Positions 20,294-32,859 are shown, numbered from the stretch's first letter. The stretch is DNA of 64,000 nt from Nereocystis luetkeana (GCA_031213475.1 JARUPZ010000003.1:14998869-15062868), one strand, 5' to 3'. The notes: a model not told the origin generated them from the sequence alone. Numbers and translations are program-made.

Positions 20294-23200
20294 TCAGTCG
20301 GTTTGGATGCGAGGTGTCCTCCTGACATGACGTGGTCGTGGTAAGCGTGCAGAATTGGACCGACAAGGGCTTATGGTACTACCGAATGATCGCGAAATGT
20401 GCTTCTTTTTTCGAAGGTGTCCCGGATGGTACGATTTGAATAACATTCCGTCTTGTACTGAATAGTATGACATGGTTGTTTTCGTTTCTTTCTCGGGTAA
20501 GGGCGCGTCTGCGTGCTGAATGTAGTCAATGTACGGACCGTAATCTGCTGCTTGAGTTGAGCGGAGTTGTTCTTGATCGACGGACATGGAAACATTGGTC
20601 GCGCTTGCGAATACTGACTTCACACTAAAAAGCTGTCTATCGCTGCGTACTGGTTCTAGTTTAGTCAGTTTGTCGGCGGAAACCTGATAAGGGCGGGGAG
20701 TTCGCGCTGTTTGTAGTTCAGGGTCATCTGGCACATTCCGGCAAATAAATGGGTGCAAGGGACGGCTCAGCGATTTGTTGTTGATGCTCAAACACAATTT
20801 ACATTCGTGCAAGCGTGTCTGGCACAACACGTAACTTAGCACCGGGTTTGTGTTGGACGGTGAAATGATACAACTGTAATGCGATCGCCCAGCGTGTTAA
20901 CATGTTCGATGTGTCTTGCATTGACTGTAGGTATCGTAGGGCCGCGTGATCCGTCACACACACGAAGTGTCGCCCCCATAAATAGGGCCACCAGTGCTGT
21001 ATTGCCAACAAAACAGCGTAACATTCTTTGAGCGCAGCGGCGTAGTGGCGTTGGCTGTCATTGAAGCGTTGACTAAAGTATGCGATTACTCCGAGGTCAT
21101 CGCCTTTCTGGTGGGCGAGGAATGCCCCCGCGCCTGCCTCTGAAGCGTCAACGTGTATCGCAAAGCCTCAAGAAAAATCGGGAAACTGTAGCACGGGCGC
21201 CTGGGTGAGCAATTGTTTTACTACGGTTGCGTACGCCTGGTCGTGCTCTGAGTTCCAACGTTTAGCTACCTCCTTGTCGGCCTCTTTCTTTGTCAGGGCT
21301 ACCAGGGGTTGCTATGACGCTAGCCAAGTTTGGTATGAACTTACGGACAAAATTGACCATTCCAAGTACTGACCGCAACTCTTTATAATGGTTTAAGGCG
21401 TCGGTAGGTCAACAATAGCATTTACGCGATCCTCACCAAATCGGATTCCGTCGGCGGTCAGTATGTGGCCCAAGTATTTAACCTCTTGGGGTCCAAACTG
21501 TACCTTCAATGGTTTCAGGGTGAGGCCGGCTGCTTGCAGTGCTTCGAACATGTTTTCTAGCAGTTAGTTGTAGGTGGCCTTCCCAGGTTGATGAACACCA
21601 TATATACAGTCATCCATATATACCAAGAGACCACTCTTCAGACCAAAGTTTGCAAAAGCTAATGACATTACTCGCGAGAACAGAAACGGCGCGTTAGCTA
21701 TACCAAAGGGTAGGCGTTTCAAGACCCACTTCCCATTCTGCGTGACAAAAGCGGTTTTATCTTGCTCGCTGGCTGCTACTACTGGTATTTGATGATACGC
21801 ATTTTGTACGTCGCACACGGTTGTGTAGCGTGCTCCCCCGACCGTGTCAAGATGGCTTTCTAAGTTGGGCATAGGCCATGATCTTTTATCAGGTTTATAT
21901 TTATGGTCGACCTGTAATCTACGCAGAACCGAGGAGTGCTGTCTGATTTTGTGACAATAATAGTTACTTGCGGAACCCCAGGAACTAGGGCGCTGTTCAA
22001 TGATTCCAATGTTTTCCATTTTAATTTTGGTCCACGCACTACTTGTCGACAGTCTCCTGTACGCGTGAATATGCCAGGTACAGGGTCCTATCTACAGGAC
22101 GTGTTCCTGGTTCAAGAGGGAACGTTGCTTCGGCTAGGGTGCATTTACCTAGGTCTTGTGGTGGCAGAGAAAAAACGCTTCGCTATTTTGTGCATAGCTC
22201 CAGCACTTTCGCCAGGTGAGCACGTGGTATTTTCAAACACTGCAGTAAGTGCTGCAAAGAGTTCGTTGCTCGTAGATTCTATCGGTTTGCTGTTTGTCTG
22301 AATTGCAGTGCTCGTATTGTTCACGGCTTATGATAACGGGGGTAATATGTCCTATTAATAGCAATGTGTTCCGTTTCAAGTATACGTATTGATGGGGCGG
22401 GTTCGCGATCTGGACGACTGCTGTTCTATCAGCGGTCGACCAGTGGCACACTGTACGAGCAACTCTCATACCTGGTAAATTGAAAGGCTTCTGGTACAAC
22501 AGCAGACGACTCGATGTCCTCGATCGTGACGATCAGTAGTTCAATTTAGTGCTGCAGTGGTTTCGGTCGGCGATTTCACCGACCCTACGTGTACTGCCAT
22601 CTCGCTCTGAGGGGGCATGCAGCATTTATTTTTCGAAAATACCGGTACGGGTTACGGGTTCGGTACTATTACGGGGGGCCATAGTTAATAGGACCAAAGA
22701 TTGTTTGTATAAATGGTTAAATATTTAGTGTTTTATGTTTACCATAAGTCCTATTAACTATTGCCCCTCGTAACCGTATTCACTGAGACCACGGAGCACT
22801 GAGCTGATGCAGTGTTCTCGAGGTGTGTCGTACTATCCTCTCTACGGTGAGATGCTTTTATTTTGACCTGGGATGTTTTGAATGACAATTGCTCTGTACT
22901 CCAATCGAGGACGCCGCCGAAGGCGTTCATGATATAATTATCGAGTAGCATAATGTCTGGCCCTAGAGAGGGCAATACACACGCCTCGACTGGTAGGGTA
23001 ATATCTCCTAGCGTCGGTTCAAAGCGGGTGTGTCCTCAAATTTTGAGAGGTGACCCATCAGCACTGCTGAGGTTGATCGTTCCCGTGGGCACTGCAAAAC
23101 TTTCAGTGCCTTTCATTGTGGGGTGTGTCTGGACGAAGTTAACAGAAATGCACGGTACATCGGTTGCTGTGTCATAGACGACGACGAGGCACAACCCGCC

Positions 23201-24000
23201 GAGGGGATCGCTCCAGCCTCCAGTTTAGCGGAGGACGTCATGGCGGGCCCGAGCCCCTTCCCCCCCGGCGACCCCGTTCGAGTGGAGACATCAGCGTGCC
23301 TTCGACGCTGCAGGCTGAACGGCACCAAATTTGTTCAGCCCAGTCAACCGCATCGTCTTGCTTGCTCGCACCATCGCTAACCTCAAGCAAGGGATTAGTG
23401 AATTTGTCAACTCTTACGGACTGAGAGTATTTAAAGCTTATACACGACCAGTTGTTGTCTACTTAATTTTACACTATTTCGGTTTTTCTCATCCTGCGTA
23501 TATGTTGGGCAGATACTTTCTACTTCCTACGTTGTTGTCAGTGCACGGGACTCGCGTTAGACACCACGCTTCTATTGCCGTTTTCCAGGTATTGCGTTTG
23601 AGCCACTTTATTTGGCAGACTTGTTTCAGCCGCGATTAGCTTTGCTACAACCTGGGTTTTGCTGCCTGCATAGCAGTATAGGAGGCATTCCCTAACGCCC
23701 TCGTTGTTATTATTGCGCTTCCTTTCTGGAAGGAATTTCACGTCATTTTTCCCGCTTGTGCTAGTGTAATATCAGCTGACCGCCGCGGGTTCCACGTCCT
23801 AGTCCATTGGCTCCACGTTCCAGTCATTTTCGAGGCCCCGCGTTGTAGACCCCGTTTAATTTCTCTTTCAAGCTCTGCGGTGTACTTGCCGTCGGCGGAT
23901 TGTCTTTCGCCATCGGGTTCCTTCGCGCCCTTTCGCCTTTTCTGCTTTCTTGCGTTTTTGTTTTTCACCTTGCGGATAGTCGGTTATTTCTTGGGTGAGG
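20294..24000 (-). pseudogene. Ty3/gypsy remnant (gypsy-3): protease linker, RT, RNase H, start of integrase
   Basis: Minus-strand pieces in the normal pol order. 22754-22975: protease-like region (LLDNYIMNAFGGVLDW). 22233-22499: the linker into RT. 21564-22019: RT with WPMPNLESHLDTVGG, YHQIPV, LPFGIANAPFLFSRVM and the box YMDDCIYG. 20799-21011: RNase H (RHFVCVTDHAALRYL). 20371-20842: the spacer before the integrase zinc finger. It is closely related to the element at 60210-64000. Many frameshifts and stops break it, for example between RT and RNase H. The integrase core is absent. Basic and cysteine-bearing pieces at 23538-23968 may be gag remains. No LTRs were identified. Confidence 0.75.
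22668..22773. mobile_element. MITE family 2 copy inside gypsy-3
   Basis: Starts ATTACGGGGGGCCATAG and ends GCCCCTCGTAA, with the usual ATAGTTAATAGGACCAAA and CCTATTAACTA inner arms. It interrupts the gypsy remnant, so it is the later insertion. Confidence 0.65.
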
Positions 24001-24184
24001 CGTCGGAGCCTCTCTACGAGGTGTGGGATAGATCTATCACCTTATTTCTGTGTTGAATAGCCGCATCTTCAATCCCTCTTCCCGACTTGTTTTTAATGAT
24101 ATCCTAATCATCCGTTTATCGCCGCGTGATCTGTGTCTACGACTATTCAGGGTGAGTTTCGGTAATGTAATGGAGTAGCGCACC

Positions 24185-24510
24185 CATTGTATGGGAACGC
24201 ATCTACCCGTATGTGAACCTTATAAGGTTGAACGTAGCTCTCTGGGAATCCCAGATATACCTGCAGACGAATCTTACATGGTTGTATGGGAGTCTTAGGA
24301 GTATATCTGCGGGCGAATCTTATGTGATTATACGCAGCTCTTTGAGAATTTCCAATGGAGCCAATTCAAACATCCCTTTTGCTCGCAGAACGTTTTGTTA
24401 TTAGTCTGGGGGGGCTTCTGTATGACAGCGTCCCGGTAGAGAACATTCTGTATGCAGCGTCTGGGGATTTTCTGTATGACAACGCCCCGATAGACTGTAT
24501 CTGCGCACAG
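24185..24510. repeat. Degenerate short tandem repeats
   Basis: The pattern CGAATCTTA...GTAT...AGTCTTAGGAGTATATCTGCGGG recurs with a period near 70 bp (24190-24350). Then TTCTGTATGACAGCGTCCCGGTAGA-like blocks recur at about 24416, 24446 and 24473. No gene. Confidence 0.5.
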
Positions 24511-24691
24511 ATTAGGCTTGGGCAACGTCTGGGCTGAGTGGTGTCCCCGACGATGCCCTCCTTCCTCACTCGAGTTCTCTCCCTTTCTTTCAACTCAATT
24601 GCGAAGTATTGATAAGAAGATCGTGAAGTACAAGCAGCGTGCTCTACCCAGCACCGATATATCTGCACCCCTCTTCCCCTGTACATATATA

Positions 24692-25784
24692 ACTACTTAC
24701 TTAGATCACAACCCCTGAGCGTGCTCGGTTGGTGCATCCCTGACCTCTCCGAGCTCCCACTTCCAAACCGCCTCCTTTCATTACTTGCCGGACCTTTCCA
24801 GCAGTTCTTTGTTTTCTCGGTCCTTCCTTCCTTTTTTCTTCTTTCGTTTCGTGTGCGTGCGTGCGTGTTCTCCGAGCACAGCATCGCGGGAGGACCCGGC
24901 ACCGTCGCGGGTGTCAGCGGGTGCTGGCGGGTAGAGGGGGGGCTGTAAGGAGCGCGGTCGCCACTTTCGTGCCTAGGCGTCGCGTGTGCGTCGAGACACG
25001 AGGGATGCATGAACGGGCTTTGTCTGCCCCTCCATTTATAACTTTTGATAGAGTATGTACGAGTTATAAGGGTCGTTGGGAATGGCAAGATAATATTCAA
25101 GCCGTGCTTATTTTTGTGACCACGCTGAAGTTGAAAGAGGGAGGTGTGCAGTTTGAACACCAACGTTATCGAGCTGGCGAACGACGGCCACGGTGAGCAC
25201 CGGGCTTCACGCGAGGCGGGCGACGGGGCTGATTGTGGCAGAGAGTGATAAAAGCTTTACCCGGACCGAATCGGTAGCGAGGTGGTCGCGAGAGGGGCGG
25301 GCGGCGTACGAGCCTGAGAGAGAAGCTCTTCTGTGCGATGTTTTTCTTTTCTTCTTTTCGACCGGGTGTAAGGTGTTCCAATCAGGCAGAAAAATATTAC
25401 ACGAGAGGGGACGGGGATTTTTTCCCTTTCCGAGTTTTCGGTTTCATTTTCATTGTTTTTGCTGCTGTGCCGTGCTGTGCTTTCGCTTTCTTCGTGCCAT
25501 ACAGTACAGACATAGAGCATATCGAAAGAAGAAAATAAGTACAGACAGTAGTACCCTACCTGGGGTATGTACGTACGTACGACATCCGCGACGCGAAGCG
25601 TAAATGTGGCATCCAAGCTAACGTCGGAGCTGTTTTTCCCTGAAGCATGGCGGCGGGACTCTTGGCACTATCAAGTGGCCGGTTTGCAACTACGGTCTTT
25701 GAAAAAGCTAAATTCAATCGTGGACCCCTGTTCGCTTCGCATAATTTGATGTACTTTTTTCCTTCCTGAGCGAAGCGCCTTGTA
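24692..25784 (-). mobile_element. 1.09-kb LTR-like repeat, copy 1 of a head-to-tail pair
   Basis: It begins ACTACTTACTTAGATCACAACC and ends GAGCGAAGCGCCTTGTA. Its sequence is shared nearly end to end with 25785-26875 and 48826-49926. It lacks coding motifs; the reading frames seen within it are shadows. The strand is a guess, based on the neighbouring minus-strand gypsy-2. The ends are not the usual TG...CA, so LTR status is not proven. Confidence 0.6.
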
Positions 25785-26875
25785 ACTACATACTTAGATC
25801 ACAACCCCTGAGCGTGCTCGGTTGGTACATCCCTGGCCTCTCAGAGCTCCCACTTCCAAACCGCCTCCTTTCATTACTTGCCGGACCTTTCCAGCAGTTC
25901 TTTGTTTTCCCGGTCCTTTCTTCCGTTTTTCTTCTTTCGTTTCGTGTGCGTGCGTGTACTCCGAACACGGCGTCGCGAGAGGATTGCAAGGAGCTGGCGG
26001 GTAGAGGGGAGGTTGCAAGGAGCGCGGTCGCCGATTTCGTGCCTAGGCGTCGCGTGTGCGTCGAGACACGAGGGATGCATGAACGGGCTTTGTCTGCCCC
26101 ACCATTTATGACTTTTGATAGAGTATGTACGAGTTATAAGGGTCGTTCGGAATGGCAAGATAATATTGAAGCCGTGCTTATTTTTGTGACCACGCTGAAG
26201 TTGAAAGAGGGAGGTGTGCTGTTTGAACACTAACGTTATCGAGTTGGCGAACGACGGCTACGGTGAGCACCGGGCTTCACGCGAGGCGGGCGACGGGGCT
26301 GATTGTGGCAGAGAGTGATAAAAGCTTTACCCGGACCGAATCGGTAGCGAGGTGGTCGCGAGAGGGGCGGGCGGCGTACGAGGCTGAGAGAGAAGCTCTT
26401 CTGTGCGATGTTTTTCTTTTCTTCTTTTCAACCGGGTGTAAGGTGTTCCAATAAGGCAGAAAAATATTAAACGAGAGGGGGCGGGGATTTCTTTTCCTTT
26501 CCGAGTTTTCGGCCCCATTTTCATTTCGTTTTTGCTGCTGTCGGTGCTGTGGTTTCGCTTTCTTCGTACATACGAGTACAGACATAGAGCATATCGAAAG
26601 ATTAAAATTTGTACAGACAGTAGTATCCTACCTGGGGTATGTACGTACGACATCCGCGACGCGAAGCCTATATGTGGCATCCGAGCTGGCATCGGAGCTG
26701 TTTTTTCCTGAAGCATGGCGGCGGGACTCTTGGCATTATCAAGTGGCCGGTTTGCAGTTACGACCTAAACTCAATCGTGGACCTCTGTCAGTTCGCATAA
26801 TTTGATGTACTCTTTTTCCTTCCTGAGCGAGCGTAGCGGGCGGCGTAGGCCGCCCGCGGAGCGAAGCACCTTGTA
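25785..26875 (-). mobile_element. 1.09-kb LTR-like repeat, copy 2 of a head-to-tail pair
   Basis: Joined to copy 1 without a spacer. It lacks ~30 bp present in copies 1 and 3 (GGACCCGGCACCGTCGCGGG region, near 25985) and has an extra GC-rich hairpin at 26836-26857. It borders the repeats at the end of gypsy-2. Confidence 0.6.
26836..26857. repeat. GC hairpin insert (9-bp arms)
   Basis: GCGGGCGGC, loop GTAG, then GCCGCCCGC. It is absent from the two sister copies at the matching place (25770 and 49908). Confidence 0.7.
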
Positions 26876-26879
26876 CGCA

Positions 26880-29800
26880 ATATAATAATGTGGCATATAG
26901 AATGAGTGATTCCCCATGCGAACCTCTGGGTGCACGATAATCCTCACAGCCAAACGATCGACTCGGTTCAGCGTAAATACTAGTACGGAATATGGCGCAT
27001 TGAATATGTAGTTCCCCGTGCGCATTGTTGGGTGAGGGAGATTTTTCACTGACAAACGATCGATTCGGTTCGGCGAAAATACAAGTGTGACACATTGTAT
27101 GAGTGATTCCCCATGCGTACTGCTGGGTGTGAGATAATCTTCACAGTTAAACGATCGACTCGGTTCAGCGTAAATACAAGTATGCAATATGGCACATTGA
27201 ATGAGTGATTCCCCACGCGGAACTCTTGGTGAGAGATAATCTTCAACGCGAACGCTGGCGGTTGTGTAGTTTGCCGGCCGGAGGTTGACCTTGGCCGGTC
27301 CAGGGTCGTCGAGGGACCGAATGATGTAGGTGTTGTCCGAAGAGAAATCCGAGGGAACGCGATTGGCAATCTTGCCCAGCCACCATAGGCCATCGCGAGC
27401 CTTGTACCACAGGTGTGCTCCAGGTGGAAGTACGGTGGACCTGAAGGATGGTAGCCAGAGGTTGCGAGGAACGAAGGTGTAGCCGGAGGCGAGGGATATG
27501 TTGGTCTGTAGGACGCAGTATCTCGCTCTGCGCGACACCGATGCACATGTGTCGGTAGAGATAGTTTGTCTGGCGGTGTTGGGTTGGGATGCCAGACCAG
27601 TAGAAGAGGAAGATGTGGCGTCTGGAGTGTTGGAAGTGGAACTCCCGCTCCCAGGAAGGGCTAAGCAGTCCGACCCACTGGGATTGTATAGGACCGCGAC
27701 AACCCCTCCTCGGTCTCGACCGAGTTGGGGACTCGTGATTTGGTCGACCTTTAGGTGTTCCGGCGGTGGTGATACGTCGTCGAAGGTAACGTGGAAGAGA
27801 GGGAACTTGGTGTTGAAGGAGTTGAGCACCTACTTTTGTGACGTGTGATGGTAGGTACCTGGGTATGTCGGTGGTGTCGTCGGGGCCCCGGAAGGGCTTG
27901 CAGCGCTCGACAGAGACGTGGCGGTTGGAGTCCCGTCCAGATAGATCGGAGGGTATGTCGAGGAAGAGTAGCTTGTCGTAGAGGAGTCGGTTGTTGGGGA
28001 AGTCGAAGGCCAGCGCTGGGCCCTCGGCGAGAATCTTGAAGGTCCTATCCAGTTGAGGAAAAGCTTAGTTTTGAGCACGGTGGTGTCGGTGTCTTTCTTG
28101 GCACCTTGGCGGATAGTGGCCGCGGCGTTGTAGACCCAGACCCATGCCCAGCCACCCACGGTGTTCGGGGGGGAAAGGTGAAGGGCGTCCAAAATGGGGC
28201 TGTTGCGACGGGCCAGACGTGAAGCGGTTACGGCGTGGTGTTCGCGGACGAGGCGGTAGGCGCTTCGTTGGCGCTCGGTGGCAAGGTTGCAGTGGGCTGG
28301 GTAGACTCGGTACAGGCTCTGGTGCCCGCGAATGTTGGGGGAGTCGGAGACCGAACGGGGCGGACGCGGAGGACGGCCTATGTGGACTCAGTTAGGGGCC
28401 AGCCCGGTTGGAGGCGTTGATTGAGTTGTTGTAGGCTGAGTCGATGTGCGGAAGTAGGCTCGTTCCAGCCGTCTTGTCGCTCGTTGTTGCCCGTGGAGAG
28501 TGTTTGGGCCATAGCATGGTTGACGCGCTTTCCACTGGCATTGGTGCAGGGGTGGTGCCCGCTGGTGTTGTTGTTGTTGACGCCAAGGCGTTCATAGATG
28601 GCGTTGGAGAGCGTCACGGTAAAGTGCAGCCCGTTGTCGGAGATGAGGGTGACGGATCATCTCCACAGAGGGGTGTATTGGTCGATGAGAATTTCGGCTG
28701 TGCCGACGGTGATGAACTGCGCTGCTGCCACTGCGTACATGTCGGCGCGGCGGCTGAAGCGGTCGGTGAAGAGGAGGATGTAGGAGTTGTCGCGTTGGGT
28801 AAGGGGCAGCGGGCCGACGTATTCGACTCTGGCGGTGATACCGGGGCCATTGGGTAGGGGCAGGAAAAGGGTGGGCTAGCGGATGGTTTGTCGCGAGGTC
28901 GTACCTGCCTGACACTTGATACAGCGCCGGATCCACCAGTGGGCGGAGACGTCTATGCCGATCCACCAGAAAAAGCGCGCGAGGATGCCGACCGTGCGGA
29001 AGACTCTCATTTGGCAGGAAGCGGTGGCGTGGCAGATGTGCAGATCCCAAGGACGCATCAACATCGGAACATAGATACGCGGGGGGGGTGGGGTGGATCA
29101 TGTGCAGCGGGTTCCGTTGTGGTGGGGCTCAAGTGGTTGTCGAACCAGGAGAACGGTGTTGTCGTCGGTGCGGTGAAGTTGTTTTTTTCTTGCGAGGGCA
29201 AGCACGTATGGAAGCTACGGGCGCCGGGACGGCTGGAATGAATCCAGGCGGCCGAGCGGCGGGGGGGGCGGCAAGTGGGAGGAAAAGGTAGTGTATGGTG
29301 GCGGCGCAGAGGGGCTCGGCGCCTTGTTCCCGGGCCCAGTCCGTGTGCTTAGTGTTCCACACAGGAGAGGAGGTGGGGGTCGACGTCAGCGAGCTCCAGC
29401 AGGAGAAGCAAGGGCGACACCGGAGGTGATGGAAAAAATCGTGCTGAAGCCGGTATTGGAAGACCGTTGTTGGGCGCGACGGCAAGCTCGGGGGTGTGGG
29501 GCCTAGGTGGGGAAGGAGACAGCTCCGAAGATGATCTCGATTTCATGGAAGCTCGCAGAGCGGGCTGTGCTGGTTGCGTGGGTGGCACGGCCTGGGGTGT
29601 TGTTTGATAGGGCGGAATAGGTGGCCCCTTGCCCGTAGGCGCGGGTGCGCGGGGGCGGGTCGTCGCCAACTTTGGGGGTATGGTCACCGTTGCTGGGGGG
29701 CCGAAACAATAGTTAGCAGTTGCGCGGAGAATGCCAGTGGCGGCAGTGGCGCGATGGCGAGTGCGCGAAGAAACCAGGTCCGTAGGAGCTGATGTTGTGG

Positions 29801-31960
29801 CGCCAATGGTGGGCGGTGGGGTGACGACGGGCGGCCTGAACGTCAAGCCAGGACGGGCGCCAGCAGCCAATGCGCAACTCGCGGATATGGTGAGCGACCT
29901 AGCGATGTTATCGCTGGTCGAAACAGGCCCGACGAAGGTTGTGAGGGCCGAGGCATGTCCGCAGGAGCCCATGGAGGGCCCAAGGCAGCGGAAGTCGCCG
30001 TCTATGTCGTCAGTGACGGGGATTGGTCGGATGTGACCGGGATAAGAAGGGAAGGAGTTGGTACGAGCTGCTCACCCAAGCCTTTGCCCGGCATGGAGGG
30101 TTCGCAAGGCGTGAAGCCGCAGGGACAGACGAGGTAGATGCCCACGGTGTCGGCTCTGATCAGGCGGTTGGGTCCAGCACGGTCGGCGTCAGTGGCTAGC
30201 TGGGGGAGAGCGGGAAAGGACCTCGGCGTTACCGTTGGCGGTACCGTTCCGGTACTCCAGCGTGTATGTGTGGACGGAGATGAACTCCAACAAACGCTGG
30301 ACGCGGCGTTGTGCTCGCCTACCTCGGGGATACTCTCAAGCGCCTTGGGGTCAGGAGTAGATGACGAACTTCGTGGGCTAAAGATGACCGTGCAGCCGCT
30401 TGGTGACCCTAACGATGCTACCGGTTTCAAGGTCGAGAGGGGTCCAAGAACGTTCCCAGCCCAAAGAGGCGTGACTGATGAACAGGGTGGGTCGGATGGA
30501 GCCGTCTGGTTGTTCCTGCTCGAGGGTGGCGCCGAGGCCATGGCGGCTGGCGTTACAACACAGGCGGAAGGGGCGCGAGGGGTCGACGACGACGTGGTGT
30601 TCGGGGAAAACCAGGATCGGAGGGGCGGCGAGCTCACGGAGAACGTTGCGGACGGTGGCTTCCATTGGCGGGGTGAAAGGGAATTTGCGCCCTTGCTTGA
30701 GAAGCGCCGTGATTTTACGTAGGGATATGAAGAGGTTCCCTACAGCAAGAGTTTGCGGGCAGTGGTCAAGTCCGCCAATGACCGCGCGGGTTTGCTTTAC
30801 GTTCGACGGCATCGGCGTCTTGGTCAAGGCAACGACCTTGTCGGCGCTCACGCCGACGGGGGAGATTGTATGTCGAAGGAAGTCGGCCTTGGTGGCGCCG
30901 ATTCTGGCCTAGGCAGCCTAGGCAGCGGAGAGATTGAGGTTGCGGAGACGAAGGCGCTTGGAAAAGGGATCGGATGTTGGCGGTGTGGGCTGTGTAGTTC
31001 GTATCGTAGACGATGGCGTTGTCACGGTGGGCGGTGACGCGTTCCAGGCCTTGGATGACCTTGCTGATCACCTTGACCGACTAGCAGGGGGCGGCGCTGC
31101 TGAGGCTGGGCCAACATTAGCAACAGGAATGTAGCCGTGGAGGGGCTCGACGTTGAAGGCGGAAAGGGACGGACGGGCTCTAGGGAAGGGTCGGCGAGGG
31201 TGAAAATTGGCACTTGCACCAATGCCGAAGAAAAAGTCTTAAGGAGGCCCCCCTGTTGAACCTCGGTGGAACCGGAGAACGGTATGGTCGGGTGGCTATC
31301 TGGCACAAAAAACTCCATGTTTAAAAGGGGGTCGTCGCGGGGAAGCATGTTGACATGCTGACCATGTAATTCCCGGTGAATGCTGGAGCGACGGGCTGGC
31401 GCACGAGGCCGCCTTCGACAATGGCTGGAGTGGTCGAAAGCGACATCGCTAGGGTGAAGGTGGTTTACGGTCGCCGGGTACGAACGCGGCGGCTTGGTCG
31501 GGGTCATGGTGGAAAATGAGGGGCGAGAGGAGGGGGAGGCAAGATCCTGGCTGATGGCCTCCGCCACTCGCCCTAGAAGGTTAGATCCCTTCCAAAGCGA
31601 AGGGTGGTAGGCCATTCGTTCTTCGGCCCTGAAACCTATGCCTCAGATGAGCCGATAAGGGCTGGCTTTCGCCAGGTTTTTGTTGTCCGTCTCCACGTGA
31701 GATCTGAGAAAACCCCTATTTCTAGCCGAATTAGCTCCAGTGTGCCGGACGAACGATGGAGAGGCGGTGCCGGACCTGGATATCTTCGTCGAATTCAAAC
31801 ACGGCGCGTCCGAGGGTTTTTGCTCAGCCGGGTCGGACGAGGCCATGATTTGACAGTGGCGTGTAGTGTCGCCAATACGTGCGGCCTTTGGCGCCATGAC
31901 AAACTGGTCGGCGTAGTTGTAGTAGGTGCCTTCGTGTACGAAGTCCGACATGTATCACTG
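26880..31960 (-). pseudogene. Ty3/gypsy remnant (gypsy-2), degenerate pol
   Basis: Minus-strand order. 31640-31950: N-terminal polyprotein piece. 30770-31071: RT end, where the usual Y-DD box reads HRDNAIVYD, so catalysis is lost. 30378-30851: RT thumb and RNase H (ISLRKITALLKQGRKFPFTP, PFRLCCNASRHGLGATLEQE, SWTPLDLETGSI). 28876-29064: integrase HHCC finger (WIRRCIKCQ). 28400-28860: integrase core (VTLISDNGLHFTV, with the usual Glu of the third position read as Lys in GKRVNH). 26771-28190: C-terminal part, with GAHLWYKARDGLWWLGKIANR resembling a chromatin- or RNA-binding barrel. Frameshifts occur throughout. Most of the RT palm is missing. No matching LTR pair was found, although the 1.09-kb repeats abut its 3' side. 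Long plus-strand frames here are shadows. Confidence 0.7.
26890..27245. repeat. ~100-bp tandem repeat at the 3' end of gypsy-2
   Basis: The word TGATTCCCCATGCG (or a close variant) recurs at spacings of 102, 95 and 102 bp. Each unit also holds AAACGATCGACTCGGTTC and CGTAAATAC. About 3.5 units. The gypsy-2 reading frame runs on into the first units on the minus strand, so the repeat may encode the polyprotein tail or be a 3' non-coding array. Confidence 0.75.
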
Positions 31961-32581
31961 TAAACGGGCGGAGTCACGTTGCCAGAATATATAAAGTTGG
32001 TCAGGCGTGAGGCTCCGGGTGTGTGTAGGCTGGCCAGGCAGTGGTGATGGGCCGCTGTCATGTAGACTGTCGCAAGGTGTCGTGGGGAGAGAAGCCGGGT
32101 CAATAAGTCCAGCAGCGCCGCTAGTGTTCGCGGAAGAAGTGGTCGGCCTTGCCGAATCTGTAGAAGGGTCTCAGGCGCGGCCGGAGATACCACTATAGAG
32201 ACCGTCGCTACCTCCACCACACCAAGCAGCAGCGAACCCAGTGGCAACATGTAGCCCAACACATCCGTAGAAGGTGCCCACCTCAGTGCTCTGTATCGCG
32301 AGCACTCGTTTGTTGCTCTTGTCGTACTGCTGCGTCAGCACCTCCGCTGAAGATGCCAGTCTTGGTGCTCTGTATCGTGAAGGTTCGTTTCGTGTATCTT
32401 GCCACCAGGGTATGTTCGAGATGATTACAACACTTGAGTATAATCGTGGCCTTGTTGGTCGTTATTAATAGGATAAACAACAAGTCGCGTATCGCGGAAA
32501 AAACACAGAAACGCAATAAAATGCGGTGGATCCTATTTAGGGGAGTCATCATCGCAATATTGATGTTCAGCTTTAAACTCA

Positions 32582-32856
32582 TCACACACAATGAGGGTCT
32601 GTTTCGAGTTAGGGAGTCCCGTTTGGCTCACGGGACCCCCAGCCTCTTTAGGGGACCCACGAAATCCTTAGGGGGTCCCTTTGTATCCCCTAAGGCGAGA
32701 GAATATCCCCCAAGGATGTTGGGGACCCCCCAAAGATGTTGGGGATCCCCCAAGGCGAGAGGGGATCCCTTATGCCTGTCGGGGGTCCCGTCAGGCAAAA
32801 GGGACCGTCTAAGTCGACGTATACCCTAGCTCGCAACAGACCCTCATCGTGTGTGA
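32582..32856. mobile_element. Foldback/MITE-like element with 33-bp inverted ends
   Basis: Left end TCACACACAATGAGGGTCTG and right end complementary to TCACACACGATGAGGGTCTG; 30 of 33 positions pair. The interior is a run of GGGGACCCC- and GGGGATCCC-type words with the spacers GATGTTG and AAGGCGAGAG, so it is itself a tandem/inverted array. No target duplication is obvious. No coding sequence. Confidence 0.6.
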
Positions 32857-32859
32857 CTA

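Noticed and set aside
24721..26716. Frames of 100-140 codons repeated in the 1.09-kb units (for example 25814-26233 and 26277-26716)
   Set aside because: They are not kept in the same frame among the three copies and have no motifs; shadows in non-coding repeats.
28144..30722. Long plus-strand frames (for example 30138-30722, 194 codons)
   Set aside because: They are antisense shadows of the gypsy-2 pol frames, which carry the recognisable motifs.
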